Below, in pieces: positions 1 through 6,871 of a stretch of DNA of 11,407 bases. The notes beneath the pieces are model-generated. The model made no database searches. It saw nothing but the letters and a program-made list of their open reading frames with translations, and was not told where the DNA came from. The position numbers and the translations under genes are program-made. The DNA lies in the NCBI GenBank assembly GCA_035352715.1, contig DAOPYE010000079.1, positions 1-11,407 of the forward strand, given 5' to 3'. The DNA is from DAOPYE01 sp035352715 (lineage in GTDB: Bacteria > Acidobacteriota > Holophagae > Holophagales > Holophagaceae). Positions within the stretch are counted from its first letter, which is position 1. Every line of letters begins with the position of its first letter.

Positions 1-316
1 CCCAGTCCGCCTGAACGGCCTGGGGCAGACAGAGATTCATCAGATGGGCCACTCCACAGGCGTAATAGGCCGCCGCGAAATGAAGCAGCTCCCCCAGGCG
101 CGGTGGCAGCAAGGGGAAGGGATCCATCACGGATTCCACGGGCCGCAGCTTGGCTGCCGGGGGTTGGGGGTCAGGCCCCAGCACGATGCCCACCGCAGCG
201 CCGTTGCGGATCTTCACGCGCACCCGCGTGCCGGGGGCAAGGCTTTCCGGCGCCAGATAGGTGAGCGGCGGCAGGGGACGGGCCAGTTCGACGCGCGTGG
301 GGACAAGGTTCGACAT
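1..316 (-). CDS. priA: Primosomal protein N' (replication restart helicase PriA), N-terminal fragment
   Basis: Partial gene: the ATG is at 316-314 on the minus strand and about 105 codons are visible before the left edge. The start MSNLVPTRVELARPLPPL, then TYLAPESL, GTRVRVKI, GIVLG, KLRPVESVMD and a helix ending in AAYYACGVAHLMNLCLPQAV, follows the order seen in the 3'-DNA-binding domain of PriA (compare E. coli VPLPRTFDYLLPE, RVRVPFG, ADYYHHPIGDVLFHALP). PriA recognises stalled forks or D-loops and reloads the replisome. Its helicase and zinc-binding domains would lie outside the window. No Shine-Dalgarno sequence precedes the ATG. The gene is divergent from tsaD with only 20 bp between the start codons, so the two must share promoter DNA. 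The assignment rests on the N-terminal domain alone, without the helicase motifs, but the pattern match is good along its full length. Confidence 0.85.
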   Translation of the reverse strand, partial: MSNLVPTRVELARPLPPLTYLAPESLAPGTRVRVKIRNGAAVGIVLGPDPQPPAAKLRPVESVMDPFPLLPPRLGELLHFAAAYYACGVAHLMNLCLPQAVQADW

Positions 317-323
317 ACTGCCG

Positions 324-330
324 TAGACTA
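324..330. promoter_or_regulatory. Shared, near-symmetric -10 element between priA and tsaD
   Basis: The heptamer TAGACTA reads TAGACT on the plus strand (324-329) and TAGTCT on the minus strand (330-325). Both are plausible -10 hexamers (TAnnnT). On the plus side the hexamer ends 7 nt before the tsaD ATG, so the transcript would start at or next to the A of ATG. On the minus side it ends 8 nt before the priA ATG, giving a leader of about 2 nt. A weak -35-like GGGACA lies at 300-305 for the plus direction, and none is clear for the minus. Neither gene has a Shine-Dalgarno sequence, which fits leaderless or near-leaderless mRNAs. This is inferred from sequence only. Confidence 0.5.
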
Positions 331-336
331 ACCTCT

Positions 337-1356
337 ATGCTGATCCTCGGGCTTGAATCATCCTGCGACGACTGCTCTGCCGCCGTGGTGGAAGAAACGA
401 ACTCCGGCCCCGTGCTGCGAGCCATGACGAAGCAAAGCCAGGATGATCTGCACGGCCCCTACGGTGGCGTGGTACCCGAACTCGCGGCGCGCGAACACCT
501 GCTGCAGATCCGCAAGGTCATTTCGGGCGCGCTGGAGCAAGCGGGCATCAGCTGGAAGGACCTCGACCGCATCGCAGTGACCCAGGGCCCCGGCCTGGTG
601 GGCTCGCTGCTGACAACCTTTTCCGCCGCCAAAGCCATCGCTTGGCGCGAGCAGATCCCCCTGGTGCCTGTCCATCATCTGCTGGGACACCTGAACGCCG
701 CGCGCTACGCAGTTCCCGATGCGCCCTTCCCCGCTCTGGCGCTTCTCGTTTCCGGCGGCCACACGCATCTGTACCGCGCCGAGAGCTGGACGCACCTGGA
801 ACTGATCCAGAAGACACGGGATGACGCCGCAGGCGAAGCCTTCGATAAGACTGCGCGGATGCTGAACCTGGGATATCCCGGCGGGCCGATCGTCGACACC
901 TGCGCCAAGCGCGCGCCCAAGGCCGCCGCACCCTTTACGCCACCCAAGTTCCGGGATGGCAAGGCGTCCTGGAGCTTCTCCGGCCTGAAGACGGCCATGA
1001 AGACGCGCATCGCGGCCGATCCGGGCGTCGAGACGGCGGGCCTGAACGATGCGCGTGTGCAGGGACTCTGCCGCAGCCTGAACGAGTGCGTGGCCCAGTG
1101 GCTCATCAAGCCGCTGCCCCAAATCGTGGAAGCCACCGGCGCCAAGAGCCTGATCGTCAGCGGCGGCGTAGCCTGCAACTCCGAGCTGCGCGCCCAGGCG
1201 AGACGGCTGGCCGAGCGCCTGGGCCTAGTGCTGGCCATCCCCGAACCCAAATACTGCACCGACAACGGCGCCATGATCGCTGCCGCCGGGGCTCTGCTGC
1301 CGCCCGCGACGGATCCGCTGTCGCTCAACGCCGACGCCAATCTCGTCCTGGCGTAG
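337..1356 (+). CDS. tsaD: tRNA N6-adenosine threonylcarbamoyltransferase TsaD
   Basis: A 339-residue protein of the Kae1/Gcp/TsaD family and of normal family length. With TsaB and TsaE it transfers the threonylcarbamoyl group from threonylcarbamoyl-AMP to A37 of tRNAs that read ANN codons. Visible signatures are ILGLESSCDD (3-12), GGVVPELAAREH (43-54), TQGPGLVGSL (82-91), the metal-binding pair H114/H118 in HHLLGH, LLVSGGHTHL (136-145), AGEAFDKTARMLNLGYPGGP (165-184), SFSGLKTAM (213-221), SGGVACNSELR (275-285) and the metal aspartate in TDNGAM (D309). The usual Glu of the HxEGH motif is Leu here (L116). The start is chosen because the actin-like fold begins at residue 2 and no upstream start or Shine-Dalgarno sequence exists. 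The gene is first in a plus-strand run with the DUF218 gene 15 bp downstream. The annotation is secure. Confidence 0.97.
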   Translation: MLILGLESSCDDCSAAVVEETNSGPVLRAMTKQSQDDLHGPYGGVVPELAAREHLLQIRKVISGALEQAGISWKDLDRIAVTQGPGLVGSLLTTFSAAKAIAWREQIPLVPVHHLLGHLNAARYAVPDAPFPALALLVSGGHTHLYRAESWTHLELIQKTRDDAAGEAFDKTARMLNLGYPGGPIVDTCAKRAPKAAAPFTPPKFRDGKASWSFSGLKTAMKTRIAADPGVETAGLNDARVQGLCRSLNECVAQWLIKPLPQIVEATGAKSLIVSGGVACNSELRAQARRLAERLGLVLAIPEPKYCTDNGAMIAAAGALLPPATDPLSLNADANLVLA

Positions 1357-1371
1357 ACGGCCCGCGAACCC

Positions 1372-2124
1372 ATGTTCTTCGCCCTGCAAAAATTCATCGG
1401 GTACCTCCTGATGCCCGCGGGGCTGGTCTGGATGGGCCTCCTGGGCACGGCGATCTGGAGTTGGCGCAAGCGTCTGCGGGGGTTCCGCCTTGCGCTGACC
1501 TGCCTCTTCATGGTCTACACCCTGGCGGGCAATTACTGGCTGGGCGAAGCACTGATCGGCAGCCTGGAACGCCGCATTCCCGATCTGCCCGTCAACACCG
1601 CACCCCTGGATGCCGTCTTCGTGCTGGGCGGCGGCAGCGAGCTGGATCGCGGTCTGACGCCGGAACTCTCCGAAAGCGGCGACCGGATCGCTGCGGCCGC
1701 CCGACTGTGGCACGCCGGACGCGTGCGAACCCTGGTGTGCAGCGGCGCTTCGGACGATGGACCGCAGACCGTCCGCAATCTGGGCGAGGAAACCCGCGCA
1801 CTGTGGCGCGGCATGGGCATCCCCGATGAAGCCATCTTCGTGGTGCCCGAGGCCTGCCGCAACACGCGCCAAGAGATCACCGCAGATCAGCGCCTTCAGG
1901 TGCTGCGAGGATGGCGGCGCGTGGGCCTACTCAGTTCCGCATGGCATCTGCCCCGCGCCCTTACCCTGGCCCAGCGCGCCGGCCTGAACGCGACACCCAT
2001 CCCCAGCGATGTCCGAAATCGGTCCCGGCGCTATCAGATCTGGCATCTGGTCCCCCAGCACCGAGGCTTCGCGCTGGTCGAACTGGCCTCCTGGGAATAC
2101 CTGGGCCGCTGGACTGGACGCTAG
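1372..2124 (+). CDS. DUF218 (YdcF/ElyC/SanA-type) inner-membrane protein
   Basis: A 250-residue protein with two N-terminal hydrophobic segments (about 8-30 and 38-56) followed by a DUF218 domain from about residue 80 to the end. Family landmarks are AVFVLGGGSE (81-90), the RIAAAARLWHAG helix (105-116), TLVCSGAS (120-126), the E/NTRQEI segment (160-169) and SSAWHLPRAL (188-197), which corresponds to the S-x-H-M-x-R-A motif. The two-helix layout is that of ElyC, which affects envelope biogenesis and the use of the undecaprenyl-phosphate lipid carrier in E. coli. SanA and YdcF relatives are poorly defined, and no enzymatic reaction can be assigned with confidence. The gene starts 15 bp after tsaD with no Shine-Dalgarno sequence, so it is probably co-transcribed and perhaps translated by read-on ribosomes. 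The C-terminal domain should face the periplasm if the topology matches ElyC. Confidence 0.85.
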   Translation: MFFALQKFIGYLLMPAGLVWMGLLGTAIWSWRKRLRGFRLALTCLFMVYTLAGNYWLGEALIGSLERRIPDLPVNTAPLDAVFVLGGGSELDRGLTPELSESGDRIAAAARLWHAGRVRTLVCSGASDDGPQTVRNLGEETRALWRGMGIPDEAIFVVPEACRNTRQEITADQRLQVLRGWRRVGLLSSAWHLPRALTLAQRAGLNATPIPSDVRNRSRRYQIWHLVPQHRGFALVELASWEYLGRWTGR

Positions 2125-2129
2125 GCCGG

Positions 2130-2135
2130 TAGAAT
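2130..2135 (+). promoter_or_regulatory. Candidate -10 element of gatC
   Basis: TAGAAT sits in the 29-bp gap between the DUF218 gene and gatC. It places a start of transcription near 2141-2142, just ahead of the GAGGAG ribosome binding site. No convincing -35 is visible. It is one of several TAGACT/TAGAAT-like hexamers placed just upstream of genes in this window. If real, gatC has its own promoter in addition to read-through from tsaD. Confidence 0.4.
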
Positions 2136-2142
2136 CGTCCCC

Positions 2143-2148
2143 GAGGAG
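2143..2148 (+). promoter_or_regulatory. Ribosome binding site of gatC
   Basis: GAGGAG lies 5 nt before the ATG at 2154. It selects that ATG over the out-of-frame ATG at 2158. Confidence 0.75.
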
Positions 2149-2153
2149 ATGCC

Positions 2154-2438
2154 ATGGATGTCACCCGCGAAGACGTTCTGCGATGCGCCAAGCTGGCGGC
2201 CCTGAGCCTGCGCGAAGACGAAATCGAGCCCATGCGCGCGGCCATGAGCCAGCTCTTGAGCCACGCCGAGCGCCTGAACGAACTCGCGCTGGACGATGTG
2301 GAACCCATGACGCATGGCCTGCCCATCCAGCTGCCCCGCCGCAAGGATGAAGCACACCCCTGGTTCACCTCGGCGGAAGCACTCGCCAACGCCCCCGAAC
2401 AGGCCGAGGGCCACTTCGTGGTTCCCAAGGTGCTGTAG
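2154..2438 (+). CDS. gatC: Asp-tRNA(Asn)/Glu-tRNA(Gln) amidotransferase subunit C
   Basis: A 94-residue protein, the normal size for GatC. GatC is the small subunit that wraps around GatA and GatB in the amidotransferase that converts Glu-tRNA(Gln) and/or Asp-tRNA(Asn) to the correctly charged species. The N-terminal helices read VTREDVLRCAKLAALSL and an E-rich second helix (MRAAMSQLLSHAERLNEL). Then come the conserved D-D-V-E-P-M segment (47-52), the R-x-D-E acidic turn around RRKDEAHP, and the C-terminal FVVPKVL tail, typical of the family (HFVVPKVL). A strong ribosome binding site (GAGGAG) precedes it. The next gene is convergent, so gatA and gatB are not immediately downstream and are presumably elsewhere. 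Its presence implies that the organism uses the indirect route for Gln and/or Asn tRNA charging. Confidence 0.95.
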   Translation: MDVTREDVLRCAKLAALSLREDEIEPMRAAMSQLLSHAERLNELALDDVEPMTHGLPIQLPRRKDEAHPWFTSAEALANAPEQAEGHFVVPKVL

Positions 2439-2452
2439 AGCTTGGCGCGATA

Positions 2453-2480
2453 GGGCTCAGTGCGATCGAGCTCTGTGCCC
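2453..2480. terminator. Imperfect hairpin between convergent gatC and the zinc-ribbon gene
   Basis: GGGCTCAG (2453-2460) pairs with CTGTGCCC (2473-2480) as an 8-bp stem with one T-T mismatch and a 12-nt loop. It fills the 41-bp gap between two convergent genes, where a bidirectional terminator is expected. No T-run follows on either strand, so it is not a canonical intrinsic terminator. Confidence 0.3.
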
Positions 2481-3157
2481 TACCAGTCGCTGCCGCCCGA
2501 ATCACCGCCTGAATCGCCCCAATCACCACCGGAATCGCCGCCCGAGTCGCCACCGGAATCACCCCAGTCGCCACCCGAGCCAGAGCCCGAGTCTCCGCCG
2601 GAATCACCCCAGCCTCCGCCGTCGCGGTGATGTCCGCCGTTCATCATGTTGCCGATCATCATGCCGGTGAGCAGGCCGCCCACGCCACCCATGCCGCCTC
2701 CCATGGGTCCGGGGCCGCCACCGTAATAACCCTGCTGGCCCTGGAACTGCGCGGGGGGCGCGTCCAGTCCCAATCGCTGGCGGGCGCTGGGCGGCAATTC
2801 CTCGTCCTTCAGTTCTTGCACGCCAATCTGCTTCCCGCAGTATCCGCAGGACCACGCCACGCTGCGAAGGCCATCCCATTGCTGCTTCAGCTTGTCGCCG
2901 GAAGCGCCGCAGGACGGACATTTGGCGTAGGGACACGTGAAGGTGTGCTCGGTGATGGGTCCGCTGCCCATGGATCGCTTGGCGGCGCCCAATTGCTCGT
3001 TGTTATCCCGGCGCCCCTTCATCACGAAATACAGCACCGCGCCCACGGCCAGCAGCACCACGAAGCAGCCCAGCGAGCCGCAGCCGCCGGATTCACCCCG
3101 TCGGCGCAGCATCTGGAGCCCTGCGCCCATTCCCATTTCAAGCATCGCCAAGTTCAT
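2480..3157 (-). CDS. Unrecognised membrane protein with zinc-ribbon-like cysteines and a 15-residue Gly/Ser/Asp/Trp tail repeat
   Basis: I do not recognise this family. With the ATG at 3157 it is 225 residues. A short Met-rich N-terminus leads to a Gly/Cys segment and one transmembrane helix (about 30-47, ending in MKGRR). A soluble part follows with C80-x2-C83 and C104-x2-C107, a spacing that suits a zinc ribbon, plus an extra C75. Next comes a Gly/Met-rich stretch (about 144-180), and the tail has tryptophans at 183, 198, 213 and 225 separated by GDSGG-type units. Similar Gly/Ser-rich tails ending in an aromatic residue occur in TPM-domain and other bacterial membrane proteins, but no TPM domain is present. 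An in-frame TTG at 3172 would add five residues. I prefer the ATG because a G-rich stretch (GGCGGGGCGG) precedes it. The gene is convergent with gatC and divergent from the solute-binding protein. It is a genuine gene by its coherent domains, but its function is unknown. Confidence 0.75.
   Translation of the reverse strand: MNLAMLEMGMGAGLQMLRRRGESGGCGSLGCFVVLLAVGAVLYFVMKGRRDNNEQLGAAKRSMGSGPITEHTFTCPYAKCPSCGASGDKLKQQWDGLRSVAWSCGYCGKQIGVQELKDEELPPSARQRLGLDAPPAQFQGQQGYYGGGPGPMGGGMGGVGGLLTGMMIGNMMNGGHHRDGGGWGDSGGDSGSGSGGDWGDSGGDSGGDSGGDWGDSGGDSGGSDW
2483..2611 (-). repeat. 45-bp tandem repeat (2.8 copies) coding the Gly/Ser/Asp/Trp tail
   Basis: The units run at 2611-2567, 2566-2522 and a partial 2521-2483. 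Each starts with a TGG (Trp) codon followed by GDSGG-type modules; the second unit reads WGDSGGDSGGDSGGD. Glycine, serine and aspartate codons differ between copies while the peptide is kept, so the repeat is older than a recent slippage event and is probably held by selection on the protein. Confidence 0.8.
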
Positions 3158-3180
3158 GATCCGCCCCGCCAAGAGGCCCC

Positions 3181-3186
3181 AGCTTA
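3181..3186 (-). promoter_or_regulatory. Candidate -10 element of the zinc-ribbon gene
   Basis: TAAGCT on the minus strand lies in the 61-bp divergent gap (3158-3218). It would start transcription near 3174-3175, leaving about 17 nt before the ATG at 3157. The -35 region is weak. I include it only because it resembles the other -10-like hexamers in the window. Confidence 0.25.
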
Positions 3187-3218
3187 ACGCCTTGCGGCAC
3201 CACTGGCATCATGGGGCG

Positions 3219-4811
3219 ATGAACGCCGCGCGCAAAACCGGGGGACCGGTCGCCAAGTGGGGGCCAAGCGGCGGCTTTGGACCGCTGGTGCTGCTGGCGT
3301 TGATGGCGTTGCTGGCCTGCCAGCGCGAGCCCGCAAGCCCCCACACCGTCGTGATGGCCTGGGAAGCCTTCCCGCTATCGATGGATCCGCGCCTGGGCCA
3401 GGACCAAGCCAGCCAGCGCCTGCTTTCTCTCACCCACCAGGGGCTGGTCCGCCGCGATGCGAACCTGGAGCTGGCGCCGGACGCGTGTTCGGCCTGGCGC
3501 TGGGAAGTGCCCTTCACCGTTCTTGATTTCGAATTTCCCAAACCGGAGCGCGCCCGCTGCGGGTTTGGCCCCGGACAGCCCTTGACGGCGCGGGACGCGA
3601 TGGACGCCATCGAGGCCCTGCGCGACCCGAATCTCGCCAGTCCCAAGGCCGGTCCGTTCAAGGAAGAAATCGCCGGCCTGGAAGCCTTCTCCACCGCCAC
3701 CGCCGATCATCTGCGCATTCGCCTGAAGGCCCCCGATCCGGGCTTTCCCAGCAACCTGGCGCGCGGCGTGCTCGGCATCGCGCCCGCAGGCGCAAGGGGC
3801 GAGCGGCTTCCAGGCTCGGGCCCTTACCGTATCGTGGCGGTCATCCCCGAACAGCGCATCCTGCTCGAAGCCAAGCGCGACCACCCGGATTTCGCCAACC
3901 ACGCGGGCATCGCGCAGGATCTGGATCTGCGCTTGATGCCCGACGCCAATACGCGGCTGCTGGCCCTGCGGCATGGCAGCGTGCAGGCCGCCCTGAACAA
4001 CTTGCCCGCCGATCTGCTGCGACCGGGGCAAGGCTTCGCGATCCGCCGAAGTCCCGGCGCCAATCTGGACTACGTCATCTTCAACTGCCGCAGCGGCCCC
4101 TTGGCCGATGCGTGGGTGCGGCGCGCGCTGTCGCTGGCCTTGGACCGGCCCTCCATGATCCGGGGGCTGTTCGGCGGCATGGCCGAAGAAGCCTGGGGCT
4201 TCTTTCCGCCGCGCCTGGCCCACGGGATGGATATCCGACAGGAACTGTCCATTCCATCGGACCACGCCTCGGCCCTGTGGCAGGCCGCCGGGATGCTGGA
4301 TGCTTGCGGATGGCGCAGGAACGCCCAAGGCGTACGTTTCACCCTGCACCTGTCCAGCACGGCCGAGGTCTCCTCTCAGCTCAAGGCGCTCGCGATCCAG
4401 GCCCAATGGCGCGCCCTGGGCGTGGATGTGCGCATCCTCACGCGGGAATTCGGCACGCTGTTCAGCGAAGTGAGCACCGGCAAGTTCGAGATGGCCTCGC
4501 TGCGCTGGACCGGCGCGTGCGACCCGGAAATGCTGGTGCGCGTGTTCCACTCCCGCAACCAGCCGCCAAACGGATTCAATCGCGGCGGCTTCCAGGACGC
4601 CGAAGTGGACCGGCTGCTCGACGCCTCCCACCAGGCCAATGATCCGCGTGAGCGCCTGGCCCTGCTGCATCAGGCGCAGCGGCGCATCCTGGAGCAATCG
4701 CCCTACGCGTTCCTGTGGTGGCCCGACCAGATCGCCGCGCTGGCCCCGGGGCTGGATATGGATCTCAATGGCGTGGGCGATTTCACGGGCGTCTTCAGGA
4801 TCCGACCATGA
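3219..4811 (+). CDS. Solute-binding lipoprotein, oligopeptide/dipeptide family (SBP_bac_5)
   Basis: A 530-residue protein. The N-terminus has a long basic region, a hydrophobic core LVLLALMALLAC and a lipobox LLA-C34, so it should be a lipid-anchored periplasmic protein. Family 5 solute-binding features are the start of the mature domain (VVMAWEAFPLSMDP, 44-57), LPGSGPYRIV (197-206), VRRALSLALDRPSMI (300-314), the lobe segment FNRGGFQDAEVDRLLDAS (453-470) and AFLWWPDQIAAL near the C-terminus. These proteins bind peptides, nickel or other solutes for an ABC importer. No permease or ATPase gene is adjacent, so the ligand cannot be named. The reading frame stays open upstream to 2937, but that part overlaps the opposite gene. 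The ATG at 3219, directly before the signal peptide, is the sensible start, with a weak GGGGCG before it. The stop overlaps the next gene's start (ATGA), which suggests coupled translation and a shared task with the transglutaminase. Confidence 0.88.
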   Translation: MNAARKTGGPVAKWGPSGGFGPLVLLALMALLACQREPASPHTVVMAWEAFPLSMDPRLGQDQASQRLLSLTHQGLVRRDANLELAPDACSAWRWEVPFTVLDFEFPKPERARCGFGPGQPLTARDAMDAIEALRDPNLASPKAGPFKEEIAGLEAFSTATADHLRIRLKAPDPGFPSNLARGVLGIAPAGARGERLPGSGPYRIVAVIPEQRILLEAKRDHPDFANHAGIAQDLDLRLMPDANTRLLALRHGSVQAALNNLPADLLRPGQGFAIRRSPGANLDYVIFNCRSGPLADAWVRRALSLALDRPSMIRGLFGGMAEEAWGFFPPRLAHGMDIRQELSIPSDHASALWQAAGMLDACGWRRNAQGVRFTLHLSSTAEVSSQLKALAIQAQWRALGVDVRILTREFGTLFSEVSTGKFEMASLRWTGACDPEMLVRVFHSRNQPPNGFNRGGFQDAEVDRLLDASHQANDPRERLALLHQAQRRILEQSPYAFLWWPDQIAALAPGLDMDLNGVGDFTGVFRIRP

Positions 4812-6865
4812 GGATCGCTCGCTGGATGGATCATCTTCCCCCCTGGCTGGCCTGGTTCACGGTGCTGGCGACGGGCATCTACGAGCCTTCGGAACTGGCG
4901 TTCATGGCCCTGCCCCTGCTACTGGCTGCCGGAGTCGAATGGCGCAGGCTGGGTCTGGGCCGATGGCGGCGCCCCCTGGAGATCCTGGCGCTGGCCGTGC
5001 TGGTGGTCCTGCTGTGGGCGCGGGTGGGCCTGCTGCCTTCGGTCCTGCTGATGCTGTTCACGCTCTGCGGCATCCGACTGGCGTTGCCCCGCGAGCCCGC
5101 CCAGCGCCGACAGATCCTGCTCATGGGCTTTCTGATCTGGCTGACGACTTCGGTTTCATCCTTCGGGCTGGAGTTCTTCTTCGGCGCGCTGGCCTGGTGC
5201 ATGGGTGCCACGCTGGTACTGCTTCAGCAGTCCTGGGAATCCTCGGCAGGCGCTCAGCGCGCACCGATTCCGCGCCCGCCGTACCGGCGGGTCCCCCTCT
5301 GGTGCGCCATCATCTTCGCCCTGGCCACGCTGTGTTTCCTATCCCTGCCGCGCCTTTCGCTGGGCTTGCGCATCCTGCCCTGGCGCGTTTCCGGCGGATC
5401 TGCCACGGCGGGCCTCAGCGATCTGCTGGATCTGGGCGAGACCGCCCCGCTCCAACCCAGCAACCAAGTGGCGCTGCGCATCATTCCCAGGTTCGCGATG
5501 GACGAGACCCAGCGCGCGCGGTGGAGCGAGGCTTTCGCCTTGCTGCGGGGCCTTTCGCTGGAGGAGGTGGATGGGCCGCGCTGGAAGCCAGCCATGGAAA
5601 CCCCCATGCCGGCGAGGCCGGATCCCTGGCGGCTGGGCCGCGATCCGCAGACCCGCGAATTCGATATCTTCATCACCCCCACCCCCATGGGCATCATCCC
5701 CACGCCCTACGGCGGTTTCTGGATGGAATCGCCTCCAGGCCTGCCCCTGCGCCCAGGGCCCGGCGGCAGCCTGCGCTGGATCTTCCCGCCGCAGCGCTCC
5801 ATGTCCCTGGGGCTCCGGGCCAACGGACGACCGGAACTCTTCGAGGGCCCGCCCTCGCCGCGGCGGCGGGCCTTGCTCCTGGCGACGGACCCGCAAGGGG
5901 AAGGCCCCGCGGCCGAACGCTGGAGCCGCCGTGTCGCACCCGAGGACGCCCCCGCCCGCGTGCTCGCGGACCGGCTTGCCCAGGCGCTTCGCACCTTCCG
6001 CTACACGCTGGACAACCCCTCCGGCTCCGCCCCGCGCCCCATCGAGGATTTTTTGGAGCGAAGCCACGCCGGGCACTGCGAATACTTCGCCTCGGCGCTG
6101 GCGCTCATGCTGCGCCGCCGGGGCGTGCCCGCACGAGTCGTCAACGGCTTTCGGCTGGGGGCGTGGATTCCCGAGGGCAACTACTGGCTGGTGACGGATA
6201 ACGAGGCCCATAGCTGGGTCGAATATTTCGATGATCAAAGCGCCACATGGCGCGTGGCCGATCCCACCCCGGCGGGCGCGGGCGCGCGCCTGGACCGCAG
6301 GGGCCTGTGGGCGGCCCTGCAACGCTGGTCGGATGCGCTCCATTACCGCTGGGACCGCTACGTGGTGCGGTTTTCGGATCGCGACCAGCAGGGCGGGCTC
6401 GGCTGGCTTCAGGAGCGCGCCTCCCGCCTGCGCGAGGCCTGGCTTGCCTGGCAGTCCCGGACCGCGAACCGGCAGATGCTCGTCGCCCTGCTCGCAACCC
6501 TGCTGCTGGCGTTGACCTTCATCGTCATCATCCGCCGCCCGGGGTTCATGCAGCGGCCCTCGCGCCGATCCACGGACCCGGACCCCAGGGGACGCATGCG
6601 CGGCCTGAAGCCCCTGCTGCGCGCCGCGGCAAAGGATGCGCCCCCCATCGATGGCGAGACCGCCCGCGCCTGGCTGAAGCGCCTGGGGGATATGCGCCCC
6701 GCCCTGCGCCCCCTGCTGAACCACCTGGCGGATCTCGTCGATGCCGAGACGTACGGCCCGGCCAGCGGCGCGAAAAAAGAGGCAAGACACGCGGCACAAC
6801 AAGCCGCCAAAGCCTGGCGCGCCTCCCGCAAGCCAAAGGGTTCAGCGTCTCAAAAGCCGTCCTGA
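4808..6865 (+). CDS. TgpA-type membrane transglutaminase (DUF3488 - transglutaminase core - DUF4129)
   Basis: A 685-residue protein, close to the length of Pseudomonas TgpA. The N-terminal part has several hydrophobic helices (roughly 12-45, 57-93, 104-140 and 164-182), as in DUF3488. A large extracytoplasmic region follows, containing a transglutaminase-like core with Cys424 in AGHCEYFASALALMLRRRGV, His468 in NEAHSWVEY and Asp485 in WRVADPTP, the complete Cys-His-Asp triad. One more helix (about 556-575) leads to a cytoplasmic tail whose GETARAWLKRL...ETYGP pattern fits DUF4129. Such proteins may cross-link or cleave amide bonds of proteins or peptidoglycan-linked peptides in the periplasm; the substrate is not known. 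The ATG at 4808 overlaps the stop of the solute-binding gene. The frame is open 31 codons further upstream, but that part lies inside the preceding gene. TgpA genes usually follow MoxR and DUF58 genes, which are absent immediately upstream here. Confidence 0.92.
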   Translation: MRIARWMDHLPPWLAWFTVLATGIYEPSELAFMALPLLLAAGVEWRRLGLGRWRRPLEILALAVLVVLLWARVGLLPSVLLMLFTLCGIRLALPREPAQRRQILLMGFLIWLTTSVSSFGLEFFFGALAWCMGATLVLLQQSWESSAGAQRAPIPRPPYRRVPLWCAIIFALATLCFLSLPRLSLGLRILPWRVSGGSATAGLSDLLDLGETAPLQPSNQVALRIIPRFAMDETQRARWSEAFALLRGLSLEEVDGPRWKPAMETPMPARPDPWRLGRDPQTREFDIFITPTPMGIIPTPYGGFWMESPPGLPLRPGPGGSLRWIFPPQRSMSLGLRANGRPELFEGPPSPRRRALLLATDPQGEGPAAERWSRRVAPEDAPARVLADRLAQALRTFRYTLDNPSGSAPRPIEDFLERSHAGHCEYFASALALMLRRRGVPARVVNGFRLGAWIPEGNYWLVTDNEAHSWVEYFDDQSATWRVADPTPAGAGARLDRRGLWAALQRWSDALHYRWDRYVVRFSDRDQQGGLGWLQERASRLREAWLAWQSRTANRQMLVALLATLLLALTFIVIIRRPGFMQRPSRRSTDPDPRGRMRGLKPLLRAAAKDAPPIDGETARAWLKRLGDMRPALRPLLNHLADLVDAETYGPASGAKKEARHAAQQAAKAWRASRKPKGSASQKPS

Positions 6866-6871
6866 AGCCGC

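Noticed and set aside
2483..2611. CRISPR-like or satellite array
   Set aside because: The repeats are in frame, encode a continuous peptide tail and have no spacers.
2937..3218. 94-codon N-terminal extension of the solute-binding protein
   Set aside because: It overlaps the opposite gene and lacks protein-like features, and the lipoprotein signal begins just after the ATG at 3219.
3375..4697. Long minus-strand open frame (440 codons) opposite the solute-binding gene
   Set aside because: It is an antisense shadow produced by high GC and codon bias. The plus strand has a lipobox and family motifs, while this frame shows no recognisable domain.
4639..6201. Plus-strand open frame of 520 codons overlapping the transglutaminase
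   Set aside because: It is out of frame with the membrane helices and the Cys-His-Asp core. It looks like a GC-driven shadow.
5339..6802. Long minus-strand open frame (487 codons) opposite the transglutaminase
   Set aside because: It is antisense to a gene with an intact catalytic triad. Its translation is low-complexity Ala/Arg/Gly with no motif.
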